DNA of 64,000 nucleotides from contig JAIBBZ010000032.1 of assembly GCA_019694435.1 (NCBI GenBank), positions 1 through 64,000 on the forward strand. Reading direction: 5' to 3'. The notes under the pieces were generated by a model. That model saw only the letters and a program-made list of their open reading frames with translations, was not told the DNA's origin and searched no databases. This document shows positions 17,462 through 26,225 of the stretch, piece after piece (positions within the stretch are counted from its first letter, which is position 1; each line of letters starts with the position of its first letter). The position numbers and the translations under genes are program-made. This stretch comes from Pirellulales bacterium. Its GTDB lineage: Bacteria > Planctomycetota > Planctomycetia > Pirellulales > JAEUIK01.

Positions 17462-18547
17462 CTAGGGCGCCAGTCCCACGGCCGCACGCAACCCGGCCAG
17501 CGCTTGGAGATAAGTCTCCAGCGGTAGCCCGTCGACCGTGGCCTGCGCTTCGCACGTCACGCCGTCCACGGCACCGGTGCGGCGGACGATCGTTTCGATC
17601 AGCGCGCGCTGCGCGTCGAGATCGCGCTCGGCGAGGGTCGCGGCGCGCCCCAGTTCGGCCGCGAGCCCGACGGCCAGTGCGTAGCCCCCCCAATCGCTCA
17701 CGCCGCAAACAAGCGTCGCATCGGTCGGCACGCGACAGACCACCTGCCCCGAGGGGCCACGGTCGATGGCTGCGCGCAGTGTCTCCCAAGGAATCGTGCC
17801 CGAGCCGAGTTCGTTGCCACCGTCGATCGCCGCGATGGTTCTGGTGGCCGGTGAGTGTCCGGCCGCGCACTCAAACAAGCGGTGGGTCTTGGCCGTGTAG
17901 CCGTGAATCGAACGGCCGCGAATGTTGTGGCAGAGGTCGCGATGCTCGACCGGCTCTTCGGCCGCGAACTGTTCTTCGGGCACGGCGCCTTCGCGCGGCT
18001 GGCGGCGTATCGAGTCGAGCGTATGACTCGGACCGGGGCGCTCGATGGCGACCAGATGCGTCCACGGCTCGGGCACCGCGTAGAAGCTCTCGACCCAGGC
18101 GTCGGTGACCGCGAAGCTGTCGGCCGCGTTCGACGCGCGGGCGTGCGCCTCCGGTCCGCCCGCCTCGAAGGGGAATTCACGCAGCGTTTCGTCCGGCAGC
18201 CCCAGCCAGGCGGCGCCGGCCGCCAGCAGCGGCATGCCATAGGCATCGCTCACCAGGGCGACGTCGTAGCCCAGATCGCGGGCGACCGCGGCCAGGTAGA
18301 GCGCGCCGGGCGGACCGTCGGTCTCGGCCACCGGTGGGTCGTGCTCGACCACGCAGAATCCGGTCACAATGGCCAATCGCCTGCCGACGGCGAGACTCTC
18401 CACGGCGCGTCGCAGATGTCCGCGGCAAAGCGGCTCCCCCTGGTGGCGAAAACTGGCCAGGCCACGGCGAGCCGGATCGCGGATCAACAACTGCTCGCAA
18501 CGGGCCCAAAAACGCTCGTCGGCCTGGCTCACGGGAAACCGCCGCAT
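17462..18547 (-). CDS. DUF4392 protein (D-glutamate cyclase C-terminal-like)
   Basis: Protein of 361 residues matching DUF4392, the domain found at the C-terminus of eukaryotic D-glutamate cyclase. Indicators are IVTGFCVVEHDPPVAETDGPP near residue 60-80 (split here as one conserved loop), LVAIERPGPS, and the strongly conserved AIDGGNELGSG, followed by VCGVSDWGGYALAVGL. There is no signal peptide. In mammals the cyclase converts D-glutamate to 5-oxo-D-proline; whether the bacterial single-domain form does so is not known to me. It is upstream of purD on the same strand. Start ATG at 18547; no strong Shine-Dalgarno seen. Confidence 0.75.
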   Translation of the reverse strand: MRRFPVSQADERFWARCEQLLIRDPARRGLASFRHQGEPLCRGHLRRAVESLAVGRRLAIVTGFCVVEHDPPVAETDGPPGALYLAAVARDLGYDVALVSDAYGMPLLAAGAAWLGLPDETLREFPFEAGGPEAHARASNAADSFAVTDAWVESFYAVPEPWTHLVAIERPGPSHTLDSIRRQPREGAVPEEQFAAEEPVEHRDLCHNIRGRSIHGYTAKTHRLFECAAGHSPATRTIAAIDGGNELGSGTIPWETLRAAIDRGPSGQVVCRVPTDATLVCGVSDWGGYALAVGLAAELGRAATLAERDLDAQRALIETIVRRTGAVDGVTCEAQATVDGLPLETYLQALAGLRAAVGLAP

Positions 18548-18646
18548 CGATCAAAACAAAAGGTTGCCGGCAAACAAGATAACTCGCCCTGCAGCGTGTC
18601 GCTCGGCGAATTCGGCGGGCGGATGTTCGACGGGCTGCGCGACGGC

Positions 18647-18652
18647 TATACT
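18647..18652 (+). promoter_or_regulatory. Candidate -10 box before the respiratory assembly locus
   Basis: TATACT (five of six consensus positions) lies 142 bases before the cupredoxin-like gene. A TTCGAC at 18626-18631 could be a -35 but leaves only 15 bases of spacer. The same TATACT hexamer precedes the two PQQ-like genes of this window. Confidence 0.3.
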
Positions 18653-18793
18653 GCTTTGCAAACCCACCTACCGGCCCCCCCGCACAGCGTGTGGATTTGC
18701 GGGGAGCAGCCCGGCCCCTGGCCGCCGGCGGCGGCCCCTCGATGGCCCTCCCGGCACGCACGGGACTCACGATTTCCAGGAGGCATTTCCGCG

Positions 18794-19570
18794 ATGGTTC
18801 ACCGTATTTCGACGGCAGCAGCCGTGTTGACCGCCGTCTGGTTGGGGCTCGTCGCGCCGGCGGCCGCCCAATGGGGTGATTTGACCGGCCGCATCGTGCT
18901 CGATGGCCCGGCTCCCGAGCCCAAGCCGATCAACGTCAGCGTCGACATGGAAATGTGCTTGCGCGACAACAACAAGCTGGTCGACGAAGCGCTGATGGTC
19001 GGTCCCGAGGGCGGGATCGCGAACGTGCTGGTCTATGTGCGAACCAAGGACGTGAAGATCAATCCGGAGCTGACCGCGAGTCCCGCGCAGCCGCCGGAGA
19101 TGGACAACGACTTCTGCCGCTTCGTGCCGCGCGTCGTGGGAGTGATGATCAAGCAGCCCATCGTGATCAAGAACTCTGACCCGAAGCCGCACAACGTCAA
19201 CATCCAACCGCTAGGCGACGCGGCAGCGAGCATCAATCCGCTGCTGTCCCCGAACCAGGAAATCCAACACAAGTTCAACCGGTCGCAGAACATTCCCGTA
19301 CCCGTCGCGTGCAACATTCATCCCTGGATGAAGGGCTACATCCTCCCGCGCGACAATCCCTACTTCGCCGTGACCGGTGCCGATGGTTCGTTCAAGATCG
19401 AAAAACTGCCCACGGGCACCGAATTGGAGTTCCAGTTCTGGCACGAGAACCGGGGCTTTCTCGACACGCCGAAGTGGCCCAAGGGCAAGCTCAAGCTGAC
19501 GCTGTCGAAGCCCGTCACCGACCTGGGCACCGAGAAGCTTCCGCTCAAGTTGATCGAGCCGAAGAAATAA
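18794..19570 (+). CDS. Exported cupredoxin-like protein
   Basis: Secreted protein of 258 residues, signal peptide ending in AAAQ. Mature part has an Ig-like/carboxypeptidase-regulatory opening (LTGRIVLDGPAPEPKPI) and a plastocyanin-like copper site: PHNVNIQPL supplies one His, and ACNIHPWMKGYI supplies Cys, His and Met, in the order expected for a type 1 copper centre. A likely role is periplasmic electron transfer or copper delivery. The ATG at 18794 has AGGAGG ten bases upstream; the frame is open much further but that part is antisense to the DUF4392 gene. It is followed by a small lipoprotein and two cytochromes on the same strand, suggesting one operon. Confidence 0.85.
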   Translation: MVHRISTAAAVLTAVWLGLVAPAAAQWGDLTGRIVLDGPAPEPKPINVSVDMEMCLRDNNKLVDEALMVGPEGGIANVLVYVRTKDVKINPELTASPAQPPEMDNDFCRFVPRVVGVMIKQPIVIKNSDPKPHNVNIQPLGDAAASINPLLSPNQEIQHKFNRSQNIPVPVACNIHPWMKGYILPRDNPYFAVTGADGSFKIEKLPTGTELEFQFWHENRGFLDTPKWPKGKLKLTLSKPVTDLGTEKLPLKLIEPKK

Positions 19571-19574
19571 CGCG

Positions 19575-19772
19575 ATGCGCCGTGCACTGCATTCGCTGCT
19601 CGCCGCGCTGACCATCGCGTCGTCGCTGGCGGGCTGCCAACAAGCTGCGACGACGGGGGACCCGCTCCCCAACCCGGACGAGGTGCGTAAACTACGCGGC
19701 GAAGCGCCGGCGCCGCGCGAGGCGAGCCCAGCCGCAGCGGCGGCGGAAGAATCCAGCGCTGCCGAAGAGTGA
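19575..19772 (+). CDS. Small lipoprotein, function unknown
   Basis: Predicted lipoprotein of 65 residues: hydrophobic start, lipobox LAGC with Cys21, then a low-complexity, Ala/Glu-rich tail of about 40 residues. The gene sits four bases after the cupredoxin-like gene and four before the first dihaem cytochrome, so it is probably translated with them. I do not recognise a family. Its size and position suggest an accessory or assembly factor, but nothing in the sequence shows this. Confidence 0.7.
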   Translation: MRRALHSLLAALTIASSLAGCQQAATTGDPLPNPDEVRKLRGEAPAPREASPAAAAAEESSAAEE

Positions 19773-19776
19773 ACCC

Positions 19777-20946
19777 GTGGCTGAGCGTGCTGTTTCCATG
19801 TTCGCGTCGTCGCGAGTTGTAAATCGCCTGATCTTGGCCGGACTGCTGCTCGTCGCGGTGGGTTGCACGGCGGAGCCGCCCGCACAGTTTCGCCTGAACC
19901 GCGAGGGCCAGGATCGCAGCGACACCGAGACCTATACTCCCGCCAAGCTGCAGCACGTGGTGGATTGCCTGACGGCGCTGTTCGGCACGCCGGACGAGCC
20001 GTTCGCGTTCGAGGAAACGGCCCTCGACATGGCCAAAGTCCGCCGCGCCGCGGGCCCGGACCGCCGCGAACCGGACGGCCGCTTTGGTGGACTGTTCCGG
20101 CGACACTGTTCGCATTGTCACGGCATTACCGGCGACGGGTTCGGCGAAAGTGCACGCCTGCTGAACCCCTACCCGCGCGATTTCCGCCGGGGTGTGTTCA
20201 AGTACACCTCGACCTTGGCCGGCCAGAAGCCGACCGATCAGGATCTGCTGGCCGTGCTCTCGGCGGGCATCCCGGGCACGGGAATGCCCTCGTTCGGCAC
20301 TCTGCCGACCGCAGACCTCGAGGCGCTCGTCGAGTACGTCAAGTTTTTGGCGCTGCGCGGCGAATGCGAAATCCTGATCCAGGACTACGTATTCACCCAG
20401 GACGAAACGCTCGATCACGACCTGCTGGTCGACGAGGTCCTGGTGCCGATGGCAGACGGTTGGCAGGCCGCGCGCGACGAGGCCAATTGGATCGTGCCGA
20501 CCGAGCCGCAGCCCAGCGACACCAGCGCCTCGATTGCCGCAGGCCGCGAGTTGTTTCGCAGCGAGTCGGTCGGCTGCACCAAGTGCCACGGGCCGCAAGG
20601 TCGCGGCGACACGCCACAGAAGAACTACGACATCTGGAACGACGCCAAGAAGGACCTTTCACCACAGCACATCGCCGAACGATTCAATCTGCCGCTTCAG
20701 GAAATCCGTCCGCGCAACTTGCAGCAGGCCGTCTACCACGGCGGCGGCTCGCCGATCGATCTGTATCGCCGGATCTACGCGGGTATCAAGGGCACGCCGA
20801 TGCCCGCGCTGGGGCCGTCGCCCGGCACCGATCTGTCGAGCCTGCCGCCGGACAGCAAACTGCTCACGCCGACGCAGATCTGGAACCTGGTTGACTTCGT
20901 CTTGTCGCTACCTCAGGAAACGACGGTCGCGACTGCCGCGCCCTAA
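19777..20946 (+). CDS. Dihaem cytochrome c lipoprotein, first of a tandem pair
   Basis: Predicted lipoprotein (lipobox AVGC, Cys30) of 389 residues with two CxxCH haem sites: CSHCH in the first half and CTKCH in the second. Each is followed by a Met-rich segment that can give the sixth ligand (GTGMPSFGTLP after the first, GTPMPALGPSP after the second). It resembles two fused mono-haem cytochrome c domains. GTG at 19777 has GAAGAG upstream; ATG at 19798 would still leave a signal peptide. It acts on the periplasmic side. It is a clear paralogue of the next gene: both share FGTPDEP, the CHGITG haem site, PYPRDF.RGVFK and MPSFG.LP in the same order. Confidence 0.9.
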   Translation: MAERAVSMFASSRVVNRLILAGLLLVAVGCTAEPPAQFRLNREGQDRSDTETYTPAKLQHVVDCLTALFGTPDEPFAFEETALDMAKVRRAAGPDRREPDGRFGGLFRRHCSHCHGITGDGFGESARLLNPYPRDFRRGVFKYTSTLAGQKPTDQDLLAVLSAGIPGTGMPSFGTLPTADLEALVEYVKFLALRGECEILIQDYVFTQDETLDHDLLVDEVLVPMADGWQAARDEANWIVPTEPQPSDTSASIAAGRELFRSESVGCTKCHGPQGRGDTPQKNYDIWNDAKKDLSPQHIAERFNLPLQEIRPRNLQQAVYHGGGSPIDLYRRIYAGIKGTPMPALGPSPGTDLSSLPPDSKLLTPTQIWNLVDFVLSLPQETTVATAAP

Positions 20947-21217
20947 GCGATGGACTGTAAAGCGTTGCGCTGGCATTTCGCTTTGAAGCGAGCAGAAAAA
21001 TCGCCGCAAGTCCTTGCGCCGTAAGGAATGCGACAATTTGCCCAGGCTTGACGCTGGGCGTCTTGAAGCCAGAAACTTCAAGGAGTCGCAGGCGGTCTCG
21101 ACTTACCGCGGGTTGGGCCTGCGCAGCCTTTCGCCCACGCTCGTAAGGTTTTTCTTGCGGCCCCCTTTCACCGCGAACGGCGATTAGGGCCGGGGGGCCT
21201 CGCTCCGAGTGATCCCG
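20947..21217. other. Intergenic region with a run of hairpins
   Basis: The 271 bases between the tandem cytochrome genes hold several inverted repeats in a row: CGCAAG/CTTGCG (21005-21010, 21013-21018), GCCCAG/CTGGGC (21040-21045, 21054-21059) and CTTGAAG/CTTCAAG (21062-21068, 21076-21082). None is followed by a proper T-run on the plus strand. They could be RNA structures that set the ratio of the two cytochromes, or a remnant of the duplication. I see no gene here. Confidence 0.5.
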
Positions 21218-22369
21218 ATGTCGGTCTTGCACACCTGCTGCCGCACCGTTGCGCTTGTCGCCGTGCTCTGGGGCGCAGGCGGCTGCATCCGCTCGGAGCC
21301 GGCTGCGTTCAAGCCGTACCTCGAAGGCCGCGACCGCAGCGATGCCGAACGCTATTCGCTGGCGCGGATGGCCGAGTTGGCGCAACATCTCGACGCGGCC
21401 TTTGGCACGCCCGACGAACCGAAGCTGCCCCCGGGCACCGATCTCGACCTGGCCCGCCTGCAATCGGCCGCCGGACCCGTTTCCAGCAATCAGCGCGGCG
21501 AGCATCGGGGACTGTATCGCGAGCACTGCTCGTCCTGTCATGGCATCACCGGCGAAGGTGCCGGGCCAACGGCCTATTTCCTCACGCCATATCCACGTGA
21601 CTTTGCCCGCGGCGTGTTCAAGTTCACCTCGACGCAGGTCGGCGATCGGCCGACTCGGGCTGACTTGCGCCGCACGATCGAGCTGGGGATACCAGGCACG
21701 GCGATGCCCTCGTTTGGGCTGCTCCCCAGCGCCGATCTCGACGCGCTGGTCGAGTATGTCCGTTATCTGAGTCTGCGCGGCGAATACGCCGCGCTTGCCG
21801 CCTCGCAGCTGTTCGACCTCGACGAGTCGTTGCCGAGCGATGGCACCGTGGCCGAACTGCTCGAGCCGCTGGCCGATTCGTGGCGTCAGGCCGAGGAGCC
21901 GGCCCGACAGCTGGCCATCGGGGCTGATCGGCCGAAAGATCGCGCTGCCTCGATCGCTGCCGGCCGGGCGCTGTTCCTCGACGCCAACTTTGCCTGCGCG
22001 AAGTGCCACGGCCAAGATGCCAACGGGACCGGAGCAACCGGGACCGGGACTGAATCGCACTTCGACATCTGGAACAGCCCCAAGCAAGGGCTGACGACCG
22101 CCGCGGTGCTGGCCCGCTTCAACCTGCCGCTCGCCGCGATTCAGCCGCGCAATTTGCGCCAAGGCGTGATGCACGGCGGCAGCCGACCCGAGGATATCTA
22201 CCGCCGCATCGCCGTCGGTGTGAAGGGCACGCCGATGCCGGGCTACGCGCCGCCTAGCGGCGACCCGGGCGCGGCGAGCGACAAGTTCCTCTCGCCAGCG
22301 CAGATCTGGAACCTGGTCGATTACATCCAATCGCTGCGCGTCGGCGCTGCGGAGCTGGCCGCACGATGA
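21218..22369 (+). CDS. Dihaem cytochrome c lipoprotein, second of a tandem pair
   Basis: Predicted lipoprotein of 383 residues, lipobox AGGC (Cys23 from this start). It has the same two-domain design as its upstream paralogue: CSSCH then GTAMPSFGLLP, and CAKCH then GTPMPGYAPPS. Identity over the haem regions is high enough to recognise by eye, with divergence in the linkers and C-terminus. ATG at 21218 is preferred over GTG at 21209, with a weak GAGTG upstream. Its stop overlaps the ctaA start by four bases (ATGA), so the two are translationally coupled. Role: periplasmic electron transfer, probably to an oxidase outside the window. Confidence 0.9.
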   Translation: MSVLHTCCRTVALVAVLWGAGGCIRSEPAAFKPYLEGRDRSDAERYSLARMAELAQHLDAAFGTPDEPKLPPGTDLDLARLQSAAGPVSSNQRGEHRGLYREHCSSCHGITGEGAGPTAYFLTPYPRDFARGVFKFTSTQVGDRPTRADLRRTIELGIPGTAMPSFGLLPSADLDALVEYVRYLSLRGEYAALAASQLFDLDESLPSDGTVAELLEPLADSWRQAEEPARQLAIGADRPKDRAASIAAGRALFLDANFACAKCHGQDANGTGATGTGTESHFDIWNSPKQGLTTAAVLARFNLPLAAIQPRNLRQGVMHGGSRPEDIYRRIAVGVKGTPMPGYAPPSGDPGAASDKFLSPAQIWNLVDYIQSLRVGAAELAAR

Positions 22370-23442
22370 ACGACCGCCCGGCTCAGCTCGATTCACCTTG
22401 GCCGCATCGCCTGGCCGTCGCGCTGGTGACGGTGACGTTTCCGCTCATTTGGCTGGGCGGCCTGGTCACCACGCACAACGCGGGCATGGCCGTGCCCGAC
22501 TGGCCGTCGACGTACGGCTATAACCTGTTTGCCTATCCTTGGCAGACGTGGTTGTTCGGGCCCTTTGATTTGTTGGTCGAGCACGGCCACCGTTTGCTCG
22601 GTGCACTGGCAGGCCTGGTCACGATCGGGCTGCTCGTCGCCATTTGGCGAGGCGAATCGCGGCGCTGGGTGCGCGGGCTCGGCGTGCTGGCCCTCGTCGG
22701 CGTGATCGGCCAGGGTCTGCTGGGCGGACTGCGCGTGATCCAGGATGCCCGCGAACTGGCCAAGATCCACGGTTGCGTGGGCCCGGCGTTTTTTGCGTTG
22801 GCCGTGGCCCTGGCGGTGATCACCTCGCGCCGCTGGCGCAAGGCTGCCCCCCTGCCCGCCGGCCGCGCGGCGGTCGGCACGCGGACGCTGGCGTGGACCA
22901 TCACCCTATTGGCCTACTTGCAACTGGTCCTGGGTGCGCACCTCCGACATCTGCCCATCGGGTTCGAATGGCCGGCTTTCCGCGTCGTGCTGTGGTTCCA
23001 TCTGGTCCTAGCCGGGGCGCTTGTCGCACTGCCGATCATGTTCCTGGTGCGCTGTCATTGGGCTCACCCCGACCGCGTCGCCGTGAGCCGACCGGCAGGG
23101 CTGCTTGCGTCGCTGGTGGGCGTGCAAGTCGCCCTCGGATGCGCCACCTGGGTGACGAATTATGGTTTTCCCGCTTGGCTCCAGGGGTGGTCGAGCGCGG
23201 CCGGATACACGATCATTTCGGAAAGCATGCTCCAATCGCTCGTGACCACGGCACACGTGGCCGTCGGCTCGCTAATCCTGGCCACGGCCTTGGTCGCGGC
23301 GCTGCGGAGCGTGCGTTGGCTGCCCGCGGGCGAGTCGGTCGCCGTGGCGTCGGCGGCCAACGCCCGAGCAACTTCTACGAACGCCCCCCATACCCGCCCG
23401 ACGGTCATTCTGGCCGGCCGCCCTAACGCGATCGGCTCCTAG
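22366..23442 (+). CDS. ctaA: Haem A synthase, COX15/CtaA family
   Basis: CtaA oxidises the C8 methyl of haem O to make haem A for aa3-type cytochrome oxidases. The 358-residue membrane protein has about eight hydrophobic helices, with the family segments GGLVTTHNAGMAVPDWPST, EHGHRLLGALAG, KIHGCVGPAFF, GAHLRHLP and TAHVAVGS, containing the conserved haem-ligating histidines (EHGHR, IHG, H.R, AHV). The C-terminal about 40 residues form a low-complexity cytoplasmic tail. It starts within the last codons of the upstream cytochrome (ATGA overlap) and is followed by ctaB 40 bases later. Confidence 0.95.
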   Translation: MNDRPAQLDSPWPHRLAVALVTVTFPLIWLGGLVTTHNAGMAVPDWPSTYGYNLFAYPWQTWLFGPFDLLVEHGHRLLGALAGLVTIGLLVAIWRGESRRWVRGLGVLALVGVIGQGLLGGLRVIQDARELAKIHGCVGPAFFALAVALAVITSRRWRKAAPLPAGRAAVGTRTLAWTITLLAYLQLVLGAHLRHLPIGFEWPAFRVVLWFHLVLAGALVALPIMFLVRCHWAHPDRVAVSRPAGLLASLVGVQVALGCATWVTNYGFPAWLQGWSSAAGYTIISESMLQSLVTTAHVAVGSLILATALVAALRSVRWLPAGESVAVASAANARATSTNAPHTRPTVILAGRPNAIGS

Positions 23443-23482
23443 CCCCGCCCGCACTACCGCATCCATCTCAGGTCCTGCCCGT

Positions 23483-24442
23483 ATGAACACTTCGACGCTG
23501 ACCTCCTCGGCCGTGGCCACCGAAGCCGCGGCGCCTGTCCTCGACATCGAATCGCCGCACGCAAGCACATCCTGGGCGCGTGTGGCTGACTATATCGAGC
23601 TGACCAAGCCGCGCATCGCGCTGTTGGTGCTGATCACGGTCGCCGTGGGTGCGGCCGTGGCGCAAGGCGGTATGCCGCCGGCCGCCGTATTGTTCAACGT
23701 CCTGCTGGGTACGGCGCTCGTCGCTGCCAGCGCCAGCGCGCTCAACCAATGGATCGAACGGGCCAGCGATGCCCGCATGCAGCGCACGGCTGAGCGTCCT
23801 TTGCCGGCCGGTCGGTTGGCCGAGCGCGATGTGATCCGCTTCGCCGTGATCACGGCACTGGGCGGCGTGGGCTATCTGACGCTCACGGTCGGACCGCTGA
23901 CGGCCTTGTTTGGCCTGGCCACCTGGTTCACGTATGCCTGGATCTACACGCCGCTCAAGAGCCGCACCTCGCTGAACACGATGGTCGGCGCGATCGCAGG
24001 AGCGTTGCCGATCATCATGGGCTGGACGAGCGTCGGCGCTCCGCTGAACGTCGGTGCATGGACGTTATTTGTGATCGTCTATCTTTGGCAGTTCCCGCAC
24101 TTCATGGCCATCGCCTGGCTCTATCGGCGCCAATACGAGGCGGCCGGCATGCAAATGCTCACCGTGGTCGACCCCAGCGGACGCGCCGCCGGCCTGCAAG
24201 CGGTCGTCGCGGCGTGCGTGTTGTTTCCGGTGAGCCTGCTACCGGCGGCGATGCGGCTGGCGGGCCTGGGCTACCTGGCCGGCAGCGTGGTGCTGGGTCT
24301 CGTGTACCTCCTCTTGTCGGTGCGCTTCATGCGCCGGCTCGACGAAGCATCGGCGCGCAGCCTGTTGCGCTTCTCGGTGCTCTACCTGCCGATGTTGATG
24401 GGCATGTTGATGGCCGCGCCCCTGGCGTGGAACGCGGAGTGA
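23483..24442 (+). CDS. ctaB: Protohaem IX farnesyltransferase
   Basis: CtaB (CyoE) adds a farnesyl group to haem B, giving haem O, the substrate of CtaA. The 319-residue UbiA-family membrane protein has the expected Asp-rich loop: ALNQWIERASDARMQRT followed by RPLPAGRL, then a second loop YTPLKSRTSLNTMVGAIAGA, and about nine membrane helices. A serine/alanine-rich cytoplasmic N-terminus of about 30 residues precedes the first helix, which begins near YIELTKPRIALLVLIT. The gene follows ctaA and its stop overlaps the GTG start of the next ABC gene (GTGA). Confidence 0.95.
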   Translation: MNTSTLTSSAVATEAAAPVLDIESPHASTSWARVADYIELTKPRIALLVLITVAVGAAVAQGGMPPAAVLFNVLLGTALVAASASALNQWIERASDARMQRTAERPLPAGRLAERDVIRFAVITALGGVGYLTLTVGPLTALFGLATWFTYAWIYTPLKSRTSLNTMVGAIAGALPIIMGWTSVGAPLNVGAWTLFVIVYLWQFPHFMAIAWLYRRQYEAAGMQMLTVVDPSGRAAGLQAVVAACVLFPVSLLPAAMRLAGLGYLAGSVVLGLVYLLLSVRFMRRLDEASARSLLRFSVLYLPMLMGMLMAAPLAWNAE

Positions 24443-25386
24443 ATGCCCCGGCACCCGCGGTCGAAATCGACGGCGTCTCGCATCGCTACGGCGAGCGGCT
24501 GGCGCTCGATCGTGTCAGCCTGCGAATTGCCGCCGGCGAGCTGTTCACGCTTGTCGGCCCCAACGGCGGCGGCAAGTCGACGCTGTTCCGCCTTGCCGCG
24601 ACGTTGATTGCGCCGCAATCCGGCACGATCCGGATTCAGGGGTTCGACGTGCGCAGCGCCGCGCTCGAGGTGCGCCGCCAGATCGGCGTGGTGTTTCAAT
24701 CGCCGAGTCTCGACCGGCATCTGACGGTCGACGAAAACCTGCGCCACCAAGGCCGCCTCTACGGCCTGCGCGGCTACACGCTGGCCGATCGCTGCGACGA
24801 GCTGCTTGCGCGGCTGGCCCTGGCCGATCGCCGCCACGAACTGACTGGCAAGCTCTCGGGCGGGCTGCGCCGGCGGGTGGAGCTGGCCAAGGGGCTGCTA
24901 CATCGGCCCACGGTCCTGTTGCTCGACGAGCCCTCGACCGGACTCGATCCGGCGGCACGCGGCGAGCTGTGGCAATACCTGTCCGGCCTGCGCCGCGACG
25001 AGGGCGTGACCGTCGTCGCCACGACGCACCTGCTCGAAGAGGCCGAACGCGCCGACCGCGTGGCGATTCTCGACAGCGGCCGACTGGTGGCGCTCGACGC
25101 GCCGGGCCGGTTGCGGGCCGAATTGGGTGGCGACTACCTGTCGATCGAGGCCGACCAGCCCGAGCGATTGGCCACGGCCCTGCGCGAGCGGTTCGGCTGG
25201 CACGTGCAAACGGTCGATCACCGGCTGCGTATTCAGGTGTCGGACGCGCAGTCGGCCATGACACAGATTCTGGCCGAGTACCGCGGCCAACTGCGTTCGC
25301 TCACGCTCGCGCGGCCCACGTTGGAAGACGTCTTCATCGCCCGCACCGGCCGGCGTTTCGAGGCCGACCGCGAGGAGGCGGCATGA
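24439..25386 (+). CDS. ABC transporter ATP-binding protein
   Basis: ATPase of 315 residues. It has Walker A GPNGGGKST, a Q-loop FQSPSLDRHLT, signature LSGGLRRRV, Walker B VLLLDEPSTGLDP and a switch His in TTHLLEEAE. The C-terminal about 80 residues resemble the extra domain of DrrA/CcmA-type exporters. GTG at 24439 is chosen because it overlaps the ctaB stop by four bases; longer frames are antisense or shadow. It pairs with the next gene, a membrane permease, and both sit between ctaB and the SCO-DUF420 gene, so the transporter probably serves haem or copper-related assembly of cytochrome oxidase; that is inference from position. Confidence 0.93.
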   Translation: MNAPAPAVEIDGVSHRYGERLALDRVSLRIAAGELFTLVGPNGGGKSTLFRLAATLIAPQSGTIRIQGFDVRSAALEVRRQIGVVFQSPSLDRHLTVDENLRHQGRLYGLRGYTLADRCDELLARLALADRRHELTGKLSGGLRRRVELAKGLLHRPTVLLLDEPSTGLDPAARGELWQYLSGLRRDEGVTVVATTHLLEEAERADRVAILDSGRLVALDAPGRLRAELGGDYLSIEADQPERLATALRERFGWHVQTVDHRLRIQVSDAQSAMTQILAEYRGQLRSLTLARPTLEDVFIARTGRRFEADREEAA

Positions 25387-26225
25387 TGAGCACGCCGGTT
25401 GCCAGCCTGCCTGCGACGACCGGGCGCCGGGCGAAGACGCCCGTCTGGCCGGCGATTGCCACACTGGCCGGGCGCGAGCTGCTGCGTTTCGTCCGACAGC
25501 GCAGCCGCGTGTTCGGCGCTGTCGCACAACCAGCCCTGTTCTGGGCGTTGTTCGGCGCGGGGCTCGGGCCATCGTTTCGCCTGCCGGGGGTGGCGGCGAA
25601 CGTTGCGTATGCCGAGTATTTCTTTCCCGGCGTGGTCGTGCTGGTGCTGTTGTTCACGGCCATCTTTACGACCATCTCGATCATCGAGGACCGTCGCGAA
25701 GGATTCTTGCAGGGAGTTCTCGTAGCCCCGATTCCGCGCTGGACGATGGTCTTCGGCAAGCTGGCTGGCGGCGCCTTGCTGGCCACGGGCGAGGGCCTGG
25801 CGATGCTCTGCCTGGCACCGCTGGCTGGTTTTTCGCCGTCGCTTTTCGCGGTGCTGGGCGCCGTGCTCTTGCTGGCGGTGTTGGCGCTGGCGCTGACCGC
25901 GTTGGGCTTCGCGATCGCCTGGCAGATGGAATCGACTCAGGGCTTTCACGCCGTGATGAACTTGTTCTTGATGCCGCTGTGGCTGCTATCGGGCGCCTTC
26001 TTTCCCGCGGCCTCGGGTCCGTTGGCCTGGATCGTCCGGCTCAATCCGTTGACCTACGGCGTCGGCGGCTTGCGGCGTTTGCTTTACGATGGCGCCACCG
26101 ATCGGATCGGCGCCGATGTGCCCGCGCTGGCAACTTGTTGGATCGTTTCGCTCGGGCTGGCCGCGGGACTGTTCGTGTTGGCCTGGTTGGTTGCCGGGCG
26201 GCGCACCTCGGGAGATCTCGTATGA
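25383..26225 (+). CDS. ABC-2 type transporter permease
   Basis: Membrane protein of 280 residues with about six helices, of the ABC-2/DrrB type. Characteristic segments are YAEYFFPGVVVLVLLFTAIF, EDRREGFLQGVLVAP (the cytoplasmic coupling part), LMPLWLLSGAFFPA and WIVRLNPLTYGVGGLR. The start ATG (25383, with a second ATG at 25386) lies over the ATPase stop, with GAGGAGG five to eight bases upstream. Its stop overlaps the SCO gene start. It forms an exporter with the preceding ATPase; substrate unknown. Confidence 0.92.
   Translation: MMSTPVASLPATTGRRAKTPVWPAIATLAGRELLRFVRQRSRVFGAVAQPALFWALFGAGLGPSFRLPGVAANVAYAEYFFPGVVVLVLLFTAIFTTISIIEDRREGFLQGVLVAPIPRWTMVFGKLAGGALLATGEGLAMLCLAPLAGFSPSLFAVLGAVLLLAVLALALTALGFAIAWQMESTQGFHAVMNLFLMPLWLLSGAFFPAASGPLAWIVRLNPLTYGVGGLRRLLYDGATDRIGADVPALATCWIVSLGLAAGLFVLAWLVAGRRTSGDLV

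Noticed and set aside
17334..17870. Upstream extension of the purD frame
   Set aside because: Family N-terminus begins at 17333; the extra part overlaps the DUF4392 gene in another frame and has no motif.
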